Shown: positions 19,022 through 27,466, numbered from the stretch's first letter. The stretch is DNA of 64,000 bases from Paratractidigestivibacter sp963605405 (GCA_963605405.1 CAVCUP010000011.1:19544-83543); one strand, 5' to 3'. Translations and numbers: made by a program. Notes: generated from the sequence alone by a model not told the origin.

Positions 19022-20209
19022 TTATGCCTCCGCTTTCTCGGCCTTGACCTTGCTGGGGCCGTTCGACGTGCTGCCCACGGGGCGGCTCTCCACGCTCATG
19101 TGCTTGGCAAAGCGCCCGAGCAGCCATGAGGCGATGGCGGTCATGATGAGGTAGAACACGGCGGCCACGAGGTAGGCATTGAGCTGCTTGTAGTAAATAC
19201 CGGCAACCGTCGAGGCGGCAAACGCGAGGTCGAACACGCCGATAACCGAGAGAACCGAAGAATCCTTGATGTTGATGACAAGCTCGTTGGAAAGACCGGG
19301 GATGGCATACTTGATGCCCTGCGGGAAGACGACCTTTACCATGGCCTGCCACTGAGAAAGGCCGAGCGAGCGCGCCGCCTCCATCTGCCCCTTGTCCACG
19401 GACTCGATGCCGCCGCGCAGCACCTCCATCATGTAGGCCGTGGAGTTGAGCGAGACGACCACGAGGCCCGCCACGAAGCGCGACCAGATGTTGTTGACCT
19501 CGGTGATGGAGAGCCCGAACCCGCTCACCACAGCGAAGCCCAGGTAATAGATGATGACGCCCTGGACGAGCATCGGCGTGCCGCGGACCACGGTGGAGTA
19601 GACCTTGGCAAAGCCCACACCGACCTTCTTGAAGAAGCGCACGCAGTCGTTGTCGGAGCGGTCGATCTCCATGATGCGAACGGCCACGAGCAGCAGCGCG
19701 AGGAAAAACGCGATCACGGTGCCGAAGACGGCCAGCTCAATGGTGGTAATGATTCCGGAGAGATAGGTCTGCTTGCCCTGCTGGAACATGTAGAGCACCT
19801 GGGTGAGCATGTCGTCCGGCATCTTCTGCGCGGCGGCCGCCGCGGCCCAGGCCGAGCAGAAGCCCATGACCGCACGGTCCACGAAGAGAACCGCCGTTAT
19901 GACGCAGACAACGTACGAGCCGACGCGCAACGCGTTCGCCGCCGCCGGCTTGGCGAGGGGCGAGGTCTCCGCATAGTTCTTCCAGTGCGTGAGCTTGAAC
20001 ACGAGTCCCGCCGCCGAGACGACGAGCCACGCGACGAGCAGGTAATACATGACGAGCTCCACCGCGAAGGCTCCGGCAAGGAAGCTCATCGTCGGGCGCG
20101 TCGAGCTGGAGAGCAGCATGCCTACGGAAGCTATCGCCGAGGTGCCGAGCAGCACGTAGCGGTGGTTCGTCCTGGCAAAGGTCGCCAGACGCTCAGGTGC
20201 AGATGCCAT
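19022..20209 (-). CDS. Polar amino-acid ABC transporter permease with extra N-terminal membrane segments
   Basis: A 395-residue permease. The C-terminal 220 residues hold the HisM/GlnP core, including the EAA-type loop (EAARSLGLSQWQAMVKVVFPQGIKYAIP) that docks the ATPase. The first 150 residues add about four hydrophobic segments not found in the minimal 220-residue permeases. It lies between the ATPase and the binding-protein genes, in the same orientation. One permease gene suggests a homodimer. Confidence 0.94.
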   Translation of the reverse strand: MASAPERLATFARTNHRYVLLGTSAIASVGMLLSSSTRPTMSFLAGAFAVELVMYYLLVAWLVVSAAGLVFKLTHWKNYAETSPLAKPAAANALRVGSYVVCVITAVLFVDRAVMGFCSAWAAAAAAQKMPDDMLTQVLYMFQQGKQTYLSGIITTIELAVFGTVIAFFLALLLVAVRIMEIDRSDNDCVRFFKKVGVGFAKVYSTVVRGTPMLVQGVIIYYLGFAVVSGFGLSITEVNNIWSRFVAGLVVVSLNSTAYMMEVLRGGIESVDKGQMEAARSLGLSQWQAMVKVVFPQGIKYAIPGLSNELVINIKDSSVLSVIGVFDLAFAASTVAGIYYKQLNAYLVAAVFYLIMTAIASWLLGRFAKHMSVESRPVGSTSNGPSKVKAEKAEA

Positions 20210-20285
20210 AAAAATCCTTTGTTCTTATCCACGAAGGGGCAGGGATGCGTATCCCTGCCCCGCAAACAAGCGCTGAGTTGTGTGC

Positions 20286-21188
20286 TTAGGCCGGCTGACG
20301 GTCCATGCAGTCCTGCCAGATGGAGAGGCGGTCGGCCTCGGAGATGCCGGCGATTATCTCGTTGAGCTTGGCGAGGACCTCGTCCTGGCCCTTGGCGATG
20401 GCGGCGTTGTCCGGGTTGCCGGGGTCGGAGAAGCCGTCGCCGTCGGCGAGCTCGACCTTCTGGAGATCGGGATAGTTCTCGAGGAGGTTCGGCAGCGACA
20501 TGGACGAGAAGGTGATGGCGTCGCAGGTGCCGTTCTCGATGCCGTCGACGACCAGCGGGACCGTGGCCACCGGGGTGAGGTGGTTGACGTTGGGGATCTC
20601 GTCGATGAGGTCGTCGTAGAAGGTGTCCTTCTGGCCGAGAACGGTGGCGCCGTCGAAGTCGGAGAGCTTGGTGGCGCCGGCGTACTTGGAGTCCTTCTTC
20701 ACGACCATGACGACCTCGTCGTCGATGTAGGAGTCGGTGAAGTCGGCGGACTGGGAGCGCTCGGGCGTCACGGACATGCCGGCGCAGATGATGTCGATGG
20801 TGCCGTTGTTGAGCGAGTCGACGAGGGCGCCGAACTCCATCTTAACGGCGACGGGCTCCATGCCGAGGCCCTCGGCGATCTTCTTCGCGATCTGGACGTC
20901 GTAGCCGTCGGCGTAGGCGCCGGAGACGTTCTCGATGGGAATGGTGGTGTCGGAGGCCTTCTCCTCCTGCCAGTTGTAGGGGGCGTAGGCGGCCTCCATG
21001 CCGACGCGCAGGGTCTTGCCGTCGCCGAGCGTGCCGGAAGAGGCGCTGGCAGAGGAGTCGGAGCTCGAGGAGGAGCTGTCGGAGCTCTGGGAAGCAGGGC
21101 CGCAGCCGGTGAGGAACGTGGCGCCCGCGACGGTGAGCGTCGAGAGGCCGGAGAGCTTGAGGAAATTACGGCGAGAGAGATCGTGCAT
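20286..21188 (-). CDS. Amino-acid ABC transporter substrate-binding lipoprotein (Tat-type signal)
   Basis: A 300-residue periplasm-type binding protein of the SBP_bac_3 class. The start is ATG 21188, behind GGAAGGAACCGCC. The N-terminus reads SRRNFLK, a twin-arginine motif, then a hydrophobic stretch and the lipobox LTGC. A Ser-rich linker precedes the mature domain, which opens KTLRVGMEAAYAPYNWQEE. Features such as GADVICAGMSVTPERSQSADFTDSY fit the family. An apparently longer frame upstream is not needed. It is the first gene of the operon and diverges from the tryptophan unit. Confidence 0.95.
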   Translation of the reverse strand: MHDLSRRNFLKLSGLSTLTVAGATFLTGCGPASQSSDSSSSSSDSSASASSGTLGDGKTLRVGMEAAYAPYNWQEEKASDTTIPIENVSGAYADGYDVQIAKKIAEGLGMEPVAVKMEFGALVDSLNNGTIDIICAGMSVTPERSQSADFTDSYIDDEVVMVVKKDSKYAGATKLSDFDGATVLGQKDTFYDDLIDEIPNVNHLTPVATVPLVVDGIENGTCDAITFSSMSLPNLLENYPDLQKVELADGDGFSDPGNPDNAAIAKGQDEVLAKLNEIIAGISEADRLSIWQDCMDRQPA

Positions 21189-21537
21189 GGCGGTTCCTTC
21201 CGGTTTGGTGTGTGACCCCTTCCGTGCCGCGCAACCGGAAGGGACCCATTCCCCTCCCCCTTGCAACCGAATGCGAGAAAGTTACGCGCACGTGGGCTAC
21301 CTTACGCCAACGCGCGCGGGCATGCGCGCCCGACCCGCGCGGGAAACTGCGATTTAACCCGCCCGCCGCTCATGCAGGGGAAGCGGGCGGCGGCGCCAAC
21401 GCGCCGCGAGGGGCCGCGCAGAGAAGGGCGCCGGGCCGGGCGTCGGGCCGGGCGCCGGGCCGTGACGCCGCGCGGGCCCCTTCTCGCCCCCCCTCTCGCC
21501 GGCCATGCACGTTCACAAAGCGTTAACGCAATGAGGG

Positions 21538-21567
21538 TTGCGTCGGCTCACTCCACCGGAGTAAAGT
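21538..21567 (+). promoter_or_regulatory. Candidate promoter of the tryptophan transporter unit
   Basis: TTGCGT, 18 bp, TAAAGT. This would place the transcript start about 40 nt before the leader peptide. The remainder of the 21189-21613 gap is very GC-rich, including tandem GGGCCGGGCGYC units near 21435-21470, and shows no gene. Confidence 0.4.
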
Positions 21568-21613
21568 GGGCGCCAACGCGCAGGCAACGAATCCAAAGGA
21601 GAGGAGCGCCAAG

Positions 21614-21676
21614 ATGTCCGAGCACATGAACAACAACTGGTGGTGGCGCAACTCGATTACCTTCGGTCAGTCGTGA
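21614..21676 (+). CDS. Tryptophan attenuator leader peptide with three consecutive Trp codons
   Basis: A 20-residue ORF (start MSEHMNNNWWWRN) with a strong ribosome binding site, AAAGGAGAGGAG. Three TGG codons occupy 21638-21646. Downstream segments can pair in two exclusive ways. GGCGC (21645-21649) can pair with GCGCC (21685-21689). Alternatively GAGTCTT (21675-21681) pairs with AAGGGCTC (21710-21717), reinforced by TCGCG/CGCGA, and this takes up the 5' arm of the terminator. A ribosome stalled on the Trp codons would cover the first segment and free the antiterminator. A ribosome at the stop codon would cover the second and allow termination. This is the classical trp leader logic. Confidence 0.88.
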   Translation: MSEHMNNNWWWRNSITFGQS

Positions 21677-21711
21677 GTCTTGTCGCGCCTTATTTTTACG
21701 CGAACTTTGAA

Positions 21712-21742
21712 GGGCTCCCGGTTTGGCCGGGGGCCCTTTTTT
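21712..21742 (+). terminator. Attenuator terminator of the tryptophan leader
   Basis: GGGCTCCCGG and CCGGGGGCCC form a 10-bp stem (one G-U pair) with a 5-nt loop, followed by six T. It lies between the leader peptide and the first transporter gene. Its 5' arm overlaps the antiterminator partner at 21710-21717. Confidence 0.92.
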
Positions 21743-21774
21743 GTTCACCCAACACACTCTAAGGAGAGAAGAGC

Positions 21775-22350
21775 ATGTCCGACCAGAACACCAACCAGCA
21801 GCAGGCCCGCACCGTTACCTCCGTGGACCGCGGCACCCTCGACCTCAAGGCCCTCACCCTCTACGCGATTCTCCTGGCCGCCGGATTCGTCCTCAACATG
21901 ACCGTCTCCAAGTTCTTCAGCGGCATCACGGGCGGCATACTCTCGCCCGAGTTCATCATCGCCGCCTTCTGCCTGGAGATCCTCATCCTCAGGCCCAAGG
22001 TCGGCCAGGCCGCCGTCATCGGGCTTCTCGCCGGCGTCGTGATCCAGATCACCGCCTCTGTCAAGGGCCCCGACCTCATCGCCGAGCCCGTCGCGGCCGT
22101 CGTGATGGCGCTCATCGTCAAGGCGCTGGGCAACAGCGGCGCGAAGTCCGCTCTCCCGCTCGTCGGCACCTTCGTCGTGACCTGCATCTCCGGCCTCATC
22201 TACGCCGTCATCTTCGCCTGCCTGGTCCAGCGCAACCCCGCCCTCATCGGCGTGATGGCGCCGGTCGTCGCCGCCACCGGCGTCTGCAACGCCGTCATCG
22301 TCGCCGCGCTCTACATCCCCGTGAAGAAGGCCTTGAAGCTCAACGACTAG
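21775..22350 (+). CDS. TrpP-like ECF S component, probable tryptophan-binding subunit
   Basis: A 191-residue membrane protein with about six segments. The central part (LSPEFIIAAFCLEILILRPKVGQAAVIGLLAGVV, then an Ile/Thr-rich loop and EPVAAVVMALIV) matches the pattern I know for TrpP-type S components. These bind tryptophan and work with an ECF module. It is the first structural gene after the Trp attenuator, behind AAGGAGAGAAGAGC. The protein itself has no Trp residue. A near relative follows at 22445. Tryptophan specificity is inferred from the family pattern plus the leader. Confidence 0.8.
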   Translation: MSDQNTNQQQARTVTSVDRGTLDLKALTLYAILLAAGFVLNMTVSKFFSGITGGILSPEFIIAAFCLEILILRPKVGQAAVIGLLAGVVIQITASVKGPDLIAEPVAAVVMALIVKALGNSGAKSALPLVGTFVVTCISGLIYAVIFACLVQRNPALIGVMAPVVAATGVCNAVIVAALYIPVKKALKLND

Positions 22351-22444
22351 CGGCTCGGGCGGCCTTCGCCCGCATCCCTCGCCAGCTCTTCCAGACCGTC
22401 GCCCCCGTCATTTTGCCCCCGCCCCGCACAGAAAGAAGCGCATC

Positions 22445-22993
22445 ATGTCCCAGCAGGCCCGCACCGTCACCGCCGATGCCAAGCAGTCCGGCGTCATCGA
22501 CATCAAGTCCCTCGTCCTTCTCGCCATCCTGCTCGCCGCCGGCTTCATCCTCAACATGACCATCGGCAACGCCGTCGCCATGATCGGCATCAAGCCGCAG
22601 TTCATCATCGCCGCCTACGCGCTCGCCATCCTGCTCACCGACGCCGGCTTCCTCCAGGCCGTTCTGTACGCCGTCATCTCCGCCTGCGTCTGCCAGCTCA
22701 CGACCTCTATCCCGGGCCTGAACTTCGCGACCGAGGTCTGCGGCGCGCTCGCCATGGCCGCCCTCATCAAGCTCCCCCTCGGCGTGGGCGGCAAGTCCGT
22801 GGTCCCGCTCGTGGCCACCTTCGTGACGACCCTCGTGTCCGGCGCGCTCTTTGCCGTGGCGGGCACCCTCATCATGGGCGCCGCCATCGGGACCGTCGTC
22901 GTCAAGGTCCCGCTGGTGCTCGGCACCGCGGTCTTCAACGCTCTGGTGGTCCAGGCGCTCTTCTTCCCCTTGCAGAAGGTCCTCGGCAAGTAG
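22445..22993 (+). CDS. Second TrpP-like ECF S component
   Basis: A 182-residue paralogue of the preceding gene, sharing the N-terminal plan (QQARTVT..., then LVLLAILLAAGFILNMT against LTLYAILLAAGFVLNMT). It contains KPQFIIAAYALAIL in the position of the sibling's SPEFIIAAFCLEIL. About six membrane segments, no Trp. Its ribosome binding site is AGAAAGAAG. Tandem duplication is evident. It may bind the same ligand with different affinity or an indole relative, which cannot be settled from sequence. Confidence 0.78.
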   Translation: MSQQARTVTADAKQSGVIDIKSLVLLAILLAAGFILNMTIGNAVAMIGIKPQFIIAAYALAILLTDAGFLQAVLYAVISACVCQLTTSIPGLNFATEVCGALAMAALIKLPLGVGGKSVVPLVATFVTTLVSGALFAVAGTLIMGAAIGTVVVKVPLVLGTAVFNALVVQALFFPLQKVLGK

Positions 22994-23072
22994 TTCTCGG
23001 GTACCATGTAGTGCGCCGGCCGCGACGTTCGGGCCGGCGCTTCTTTTTATGCATGCTTAGAAAGGCCACGCA

Positions 23073-24899
23073 GTGAGCAACTCAAGCACCTCGCAGCCGA
23101 TCGTCGAGCTGAGGGACGTCTCGTTCGCCTACGGGCAGGACAGCGCCCGCGCGCTCGACCACGTGAGCCTCGCCATCAACGAAGGCGAGTTCGTGGGCGT
23201 CATCGGCCCCTCGGGCGCCGGCAAGTCGACGCTCGCCGCCGTGATGAGCGGCGCCATCCCCCACCACTACACCGGCCAGCTCTTCGGCGCCACCATGGTC
23301 GACGGACACGACACCTGTGAGGTCACCCTCACGGACATCAGCCGCGTGGTCGGCAGCGTCCTGCAGGACATCGACTCCCAGATGGTCGCCTCCGTGGTCG
23401 AGGACGAGATGCTCTTCGGCCTCGAGAACTACGGCGTTCCGCATGACCAGATCGAGGGCCGGATCGAACGCGCGCTCGAGACGGTCGGCATCCCCCATCT
23501 GCGCGACCGCGAGATAGCCAAGCTTTCCGGCGGCCAGAAGCAGAAGGTCGCCATCGCCGCCATCCTCGCGCTCGCCCCGCGTGTGCTCGTGCTCGACGAG
23601 CCCACCGCCGCGCTCGACCCGGCGAGCTCCACGCTCGTCTTCGAGACCCTGCGCCAGGTCAACGAGGCGGCGGGAATCACGGTCGTCGTCATCGAGCAGA
23701 AGGTCGCGCTGCTGTGCAAGTACTGCGAGCGCGTCCTCGTGCTCTCCGAGGGCAAGCTCGCCTACGACGGCGAGCCGCACGAGGTCTTCGGCCACGCCCG
23801 AGAGCTGCGGGCCATCGGCGTCGACAGCCCCCGCGTGGCGAGAATCGCGAACAGCCTGCTTGAGCACGGCGTCGTCGAGAGCATCGAGCGGCCGTGCCTG
23901 AACGTGGCCGAGGCCAAGGGGCTCATCGCCGCTCTCGTGCCCGCCGGCGGCGAGGGCGCGACGGACAGCGGCGAGCGGGCCGCCCAGGGCGCCTCTTCCC
24001 TTATCCCCGACGCTGTCAAGCCGACGCGCCCCTCTCGCCACAAACCGGCCGCGCGCCCCCATGCCGAGGGCGCGGACCCCGTGGTCGAAGTCGAGGACGT
24101 GAGCTTCGCCTACCCCAACCGCGGGGACTCCGTGGCCGGCCTCAACATGCGCGTCTACCCCGGCGAGCTGGTAGGCATCATCGGCCAGAACGGCGCCGGC
24201 AAGACGACCTTCACCAAGCTGCTCAACGGCCTCTTTAAGCCGAAGACTGGGTCGGTCCGCATCGCCGGGCTGGACACGCGCGAGGTCCCCACCAGCACGA
24301 TCGCCGCCCATTGCGCGACGCTCTTCCAGAACCCGGACCGCCAGATCTGCAAGGACACCGTGCTCGAGGAGGTCGCCTTCGGCCTTACCCTCCACGGGAC
24401 GCCGCAGGACGAGGCCGAGCGACGCGCCGCCAAGGTCATCAAGCGCTTCGACCTACCGGCGGGCGAGTCGCCCTTCTCGCTTTCTCGCGGCCAGCGCCAG
24501 ATGGTCGCCCTGGCCAGCGTCGTGGTCCTCGACCCGCAGGTCGTGCTCCTCGACGAGCCGACGAGCGGCCTCGACTACCGCGAGTGCATGACCGTTATGG
24601 AGACGGTGCGCGAGATGGCCGAGCGCGGCTGCGCCGTGATCATGGTCTGCCACGACATGGAGGTCGTGAGCGACTTCGCCGAGCGCATCGTGGTCATGAC
24701 CAAGGGCAAGATCGCCGCGCGCGACCAGGCGGACGCGGTGTTCGCCGACGACGAGCTGATGGCCGCCGCCTACGTGGAGCCTCCGCAGGTCATCGCCCTC
24801 GCGAAGGAGCTCGCCACGGACATCTCGCCCGAGTTCGCGGGCATCAGCCAGGTATCCGGCATCGTCGACCTCGTGGAGGAGATGGTCAATCGTGGGTAG
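23073..24899 (+). CDS. Fused ECF transporter ATPase (A1-A2 type, 608 aa)
   Basis: Two complete nucleotide-binding domains in one chain. The first has Walker A GPSGAGKST, signature LSGGQKQKVAIAAIL and Walker B VLVLDEPTAALD. The second has Walker A GQNGAGKTT, a Q-loop in LFQNPDRQIC, signature SLSRGQRQMVALASV and Walker B VVLLDEPTSGLD, followed by a switch His in MVCHDME. A Pro/Ala-rich linker of about 70 residues joins them. This corresponds to EcfA1 and EcfA2 fused, as in YkoD/CbiO-like proteins. The start is GTG 23073, behind AGAAAGG. There is no Trp in the whole chain. It should drive the T and S components of the same unit. Confidence 0.93.
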   Translation: MSNSSTSQPIVELRDVSFAYGQDSARALDHVSLAINEGEFVGVIGPSGAGKSTLAAVMSGAIPHHYTGQLFGATMVDGHDTCEVTLTDISRVVGSVLQDIDSQMVASVVEDEMLFGLENYGVPHDQIEGRIERALETVGIPHLRDREIAKLSGGQKQKVAIAAILALAPRVLVLDEPTAALDPASSTLVFETLRQVNEAAGITVVVIEQKVALLCKYCERVLVLSEGKLAYDGEPHEVFGHARELRAIGVDSPRVARIANSLLEHGVVESIERPCLNVAEAKGLIAALVPAGGEGATDSGERAAQGASSLIPDAVKPTRPSRHKPAARPHAEGADPVVEVEDVSFAYPNRGDSVAGLNMRVYPGELVGIIGQNGAGKTTFTKLLNGLFKPKTGSVRIAGLDTREVPTSTIAAHCATLFQNPDRQICKDTVLEEVAFGLTLHGTPQDEAERRAAKVIKRFDLPAGESPFSLSRGQRQMVALASVVVLDPQVVLLDEPTSGLDYRECMTVMETVREMAERGCAVIMVCHDMEVVSDFAERIVVMTKGKIAARDQADAVFADDELMAAAYVEPPQVIALAKELATDISPEFAGISQVSGIVDLVEEMVNRG

Positions 24900-25638
24900 C
24901 GTCATCGACTATATCCCGGGCAACTCCCTGCTGCACAAGCTGAACCCCGTCACCAAGCTCGCGCTCGCCGCGGCCATCATCCTGGCCACCTTCCTCGGCG
25001 ACACGTATCCCCTGCTCATCGCCCTGCTCGTGCTCACGTTCGCCCTCGGCTCCTACGCCAAGGCGAGCGCCGGCCTCGTCACGCTCGCCAAGCTCATGGT
25101 GCCGCTCTCGGTGATCATGCTCGTGCTGCAGACCGCGTTTATCCGCACGGGCGACGCGCTCTTTGCGTGGGTCACCGTTGACGGCGTGGTCACCGGCACG
25201 AAGGCCGCCCTGCGCCTGCTGGGCGTCGCGCTGCCGCTCATCCTGATGCTCACCGTGACCAAGCTGAACGACCTGGCCAACGCCGTGGTCGAGGTGCTCC
25301 ACGTGCCGTACCGCTACGCCTTCACCTTCACGACCGCGCTGCGCTTCGTCCCCGTGTTCAGCCAGGAGATGAACGCCATCATGGAGGCCCAGACCGCCCG
25401 CGGCGTCGAGTACGACACCAAGAATCCCATCAAGAAGCTGCAGCTCATGCTGCCTTTGTGCGTGCCCCTGCTCGTGAGCTCCGTCGGCAAGACGGACGCG
25501 ACGGCGCTCGCCGCCGAGCAGCGCGGCTTCTACCTGCGCACGCGCGAGAGCAGCTACAAGCGCTACCCCATGGGCGGCGGCGACTACGCCGTGCTCGCGT
25601 GCTGCGTCGCGCTGATCGTGCTCGGGGTGTTGTTCTAG
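24892..25638 (+). CDS. ECF transporter transmembrane T component
   Basis: A 248-residue EcfT/CbiQ-type protein, starting at a GTG that overlaps the ATPase gene by 8 bp. It begins DYIPGNSLLHKLNPVTKLAL, typical of EcfT, and has about five membrane segments. The cytoplasmic coupling motifs are recognisable at EAQTARGVE (A-R-G) and LAAEQRGF (A-x-R-G-like). It links the S components to the ATPase. Its single Trp is the only one in the four transporter proteins of this unit. Confidence 0.92.
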   Translation: MGSVIDYIPGNSLLHKLNPVTKLALAAAIILATFLGDTYPLLIALLVLTFALGSYAKASAGLVTLAKLMVPLSVIMLVLQTAFIRTGDALFAWVTVDGVVTGTKAALRLLGVALPLILMLTVTKLNDLANAVVEVLHVPYRYAFTFTTALRFVPVFSQEMNAIMEAQTARGVEYDTKNPIKKLQLMLPLCVPLLVSSVGKTDATALAAEQRGFYLRTRESSYKRYPMGGGDYAVLACCVALIVLGVLF

Positions 25639-25697
25639 GCGCCTTGCGGACACCGCGAGGATTCGCGCGGGCGGGCAGCCCGCACGCCGACAAGCAA

Positions 25698-25735
25698 GCG
25701 CCCGGGACGGTTCGTTTGAGCCGTCCCGGGCGCTT
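25698..25735. terminator. Bidirectional terminator between convergent units
   Basis: GCGCCCGGGACGG and CCGTCCCGGGCGC form a perfect 13-bp stem with a 10-nt loop, followed by TTCTT. It lies between the ECF unit and the convergent zinc-ribbon gene and can serve both. Confidence 0.9.
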
Positions 25736-25813
25736 CTTGTTGGCGCCTCTTGCCTTTGTTTCTTGCCCGCACCGCTTAGTTGCGCTGGTCATCGGTCGTT
25801 TGCCTGCCTTCAT

Positions 25814-27217
25814 CTACTGCTCGAGACGGCTCACCGTGGAGGTCTGGCCGGTCTCCGGGTCGGTATAGGAGCTGGTGAAGCCGGTAACCTTGTTGTCGCC
25901 GTTGAAGTGGACCTTCATCACGTAGGTGAAGTTGGCCTGCTTGCTCCAGCCGGAGGTCGGGTTCTCGCGGTGACCCGCGACGTCGACGGAGACCGTGGCC
26001 ACGCCGTCCTTGTAGTCGGTCACCTTGGCGGCGGTGCAGATATCCTCTCCGTCGTTGAGAGCGGCGCCCTTGCCGCGGGTGAGCTCAGCGTACAGGTGGC
26101 TGGAGGGGTCGACGTAGTTGCAGACGCGCTGAGTCCAGTCGTCGATGGGGCGAGCCTCGGAGTCGTCCTCGTTGTTCACCGTGCAGTTGGTCCACCAAGT
26201 CTTGCAGAAAGCCGCTGCGGCGTCCTTACGGGTCCTGGCGGTCGCCTCTTCAGTCTGGGAGGCCACGGCAACGGCGTTGGCGTCCGCGTTGTTCTCGGCG
26301 TTGTTGTTGGTGTTCGCGCTGTTGTCGGAGGCGGCGTTGTTGTTGGCGTTGTTGTTGGCGAACTTGGCCTTAGCCTCCTCATCGGCCTTTGCCTTTGCGT
26401 CGGCTTCCGCCTTCGCCTTGGCCTCTGCGTCGGCCTTTGCCTTCGCGGCTGCGTCCGCCTTCGCCTTGGCTTCCGCGTCGGCCTTCGCCTTCGCGGCTGC
26501 GTCCGCCTTCGCCTTGGCTTCCGCGTCCGCCTTGGCCTTGGCCTCTGCGTCGGCCTTCGCCTTGGCTTCCGCGTCGGCCTTCGCCTTTGCGTCGGCTTCC
26601 GCCTTCGCCTTGGCCTCTGCGTCGGCCTTCGCCTTCGCGGCTGCGTCCGCCTTGGCCTTGGCTTCCGCGTCCGCCTTGGCCTTAGCATCAGCAGCGGCCT
26701 TGGCGTCGGTCTTCTGCTGGGTGGACTTCGACTCGGTGGTCTTGGTGGTTGCGTTGGCGGTGGCCTTCTCCTGCGTGGCCTTAACGGTCGTTGCCTTGGA
26801 ATCGGCCGCGGCGTCGCCCTTGGCGTCCGCCTTGGCGTCGGTCTTGGAATCGGTCGTAGTGGCCTTGGAATCGGCCTTGCCCTGGACGGACTGGGCGCTT
26901 ACCTGCTGGGCGGCCTGGTTCGTCTGGTCGCGAGTCAGGAGGCTAAATCCCGCGCCCGCACCGAGCCCGACGACGATGGCGGCAGCGACGGCCACGGCGA
27001 CGAGCCTCTTCTTCTTGGAATCGCCGTGAGGGGACTTCTTGGCGTGGTAAGCGCCCGGCACGTAGCCTTCTGCGTCGTTGGGGTTCGTGTCGTTCACGCC
27101 CGCGGGCGCGCCCGGCAGAATCTCGGTCATCGGGGCGCCGGCGGCCTCGGCACCGCAGTTGGGGCAGAACTTGTCGTTCTCGGACATCTGGGACCCGCAG
27201 TAAGCACAGTAACGCAT
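25814..27217 (-). CDS. Zinc-ribbon membrane protein with long Lys/Ala/Asp repeat
   Basis: A 467-residue protein of unknown function. Residues 1-25 form a zinc ribbon (CAYCGSQMSENDKFCPNC). A hydrophobic segment near residues 68-88 (RLVAVAVAAAIVVGLGAG) would place the rest outside. A charged low-complexity stretch follows, with dense KADAEAKAKADAAAKAK units between roughly residues 175 and 280, then an Asn-rich linker. The C-terminal 130 residues are a beta-rich domain (ATVSVDVAGHRENPTSGW...FTYVMKVHFNGDNKVTGF). The repeat probably forms a long charged helix or a wall-spanning stalk. Start ATG 27217 has AGGAGGTCGCC upstream. Confidence 0.82.
   Translation of the reverse strand: MRYCAYCGSQMSENDKFCPNCGAEAAGAPMTEILPGAPAGVNDTNPNDAEGYVPGAYHAKKSPHGDSKKKRLVAVAVAAAIVVGLGAGAGFSLLTRDQTNQAAQQVSAQSVQGKADSKATTTDSKTDAKADAKGDAAADSKATTVKATQEKATANATTKTTESKSTQQKTDAKAAADAKAKADAEAKAKADAAAKAKADAEAKAKAEADAKAKADAEAKAKADAEAKAKADAEAKAKADAAAKAKADAEAKAKADAAAKAKADAEAKAKAEADAKAKADEEAKAKFANNNANNNAASDNSANTNNNAENNADANAVAVASQTEEATARTRKDAAAAFCKTWWTNCTVNNEDDSEARPIDDWTQRVCNYVDPSSHLYAELTRGKGAALNDGEDICTAAKVTDYKDGVATVSVDVAGHRENPTSGWSKQANFTYVMKVHFNGDNKVTGFTSSYTDPETGQTSTVSRLEQ
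26385..26690. repeat. Degenerate short tandem repeats encoding KAKADAEAKA-type units
   Basis: Interleaved copies of GCGTCGGCCTTCGCCTTGGC-like units of 15-30 bp, with many shuffled variants. They encode the charged helical stretch of the zinc-ribbon membrane protein. Copy-number change by recombination is plausible. Confidence 0.9.
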
Positions 27218-27466
27218 GGCGACCTCCTTATTACGGAAGCGATTGATGGCATCACTCTTTTAACCGCCCTTTGAGCGGGCAATTAAATTAACACGAGGTA
27301 GATATACTGTTTGAATCAATTTGGGTTCCAAGGCGAGAATCTTTTGTGACCCGCCTGGGACTAAGAGTATAGCAGGGCGCCCAGCAGCCGCACGCGCGAA
27401 TTGGCCCCGCAGGACCTAAATGAACACGGTGGCTATTAGCGTCGCCAGCACAGAGCCTAATCCATC
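27218..27466. other. Gene-free stretch upstream of the zinc-ribbon gene
   Basis: An AT-richer stretch holding the promoter region of the minus-strand zinc-ribbon gene. Possible elements are TTGGAA and TATATC on the minus strand near 27305-27330, with poor spacing. A small hairpin (GCCCGC...GCGG) lies near 27265-27282. No ORF with a good start is seen. Confidence 0.5.

Noticed and set aside
21775..22993. S components considered for a vitamin (biotin, thiamine or folate) ECF system
   Set aside because: No vitamin-type motif or riboswitch is present, whereas the leader has three Trp codons and the sequence pattern is TrpP-like.
26385..26690. Short repeats considered as a CRISPR array
   Set aside because: Units are 15-30 bp, degenerate, without unique spacers, and lie in a coding frame.
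25763..27274. 503-codon plus-strand frame with long Gly/Leu/Arg/Val repeats that looks like a membrane protein
   Set aside because: It is the reverse complement of the charged repeat in the zinc-ribbon gene, which has the ribosome binding site and zinc motif.
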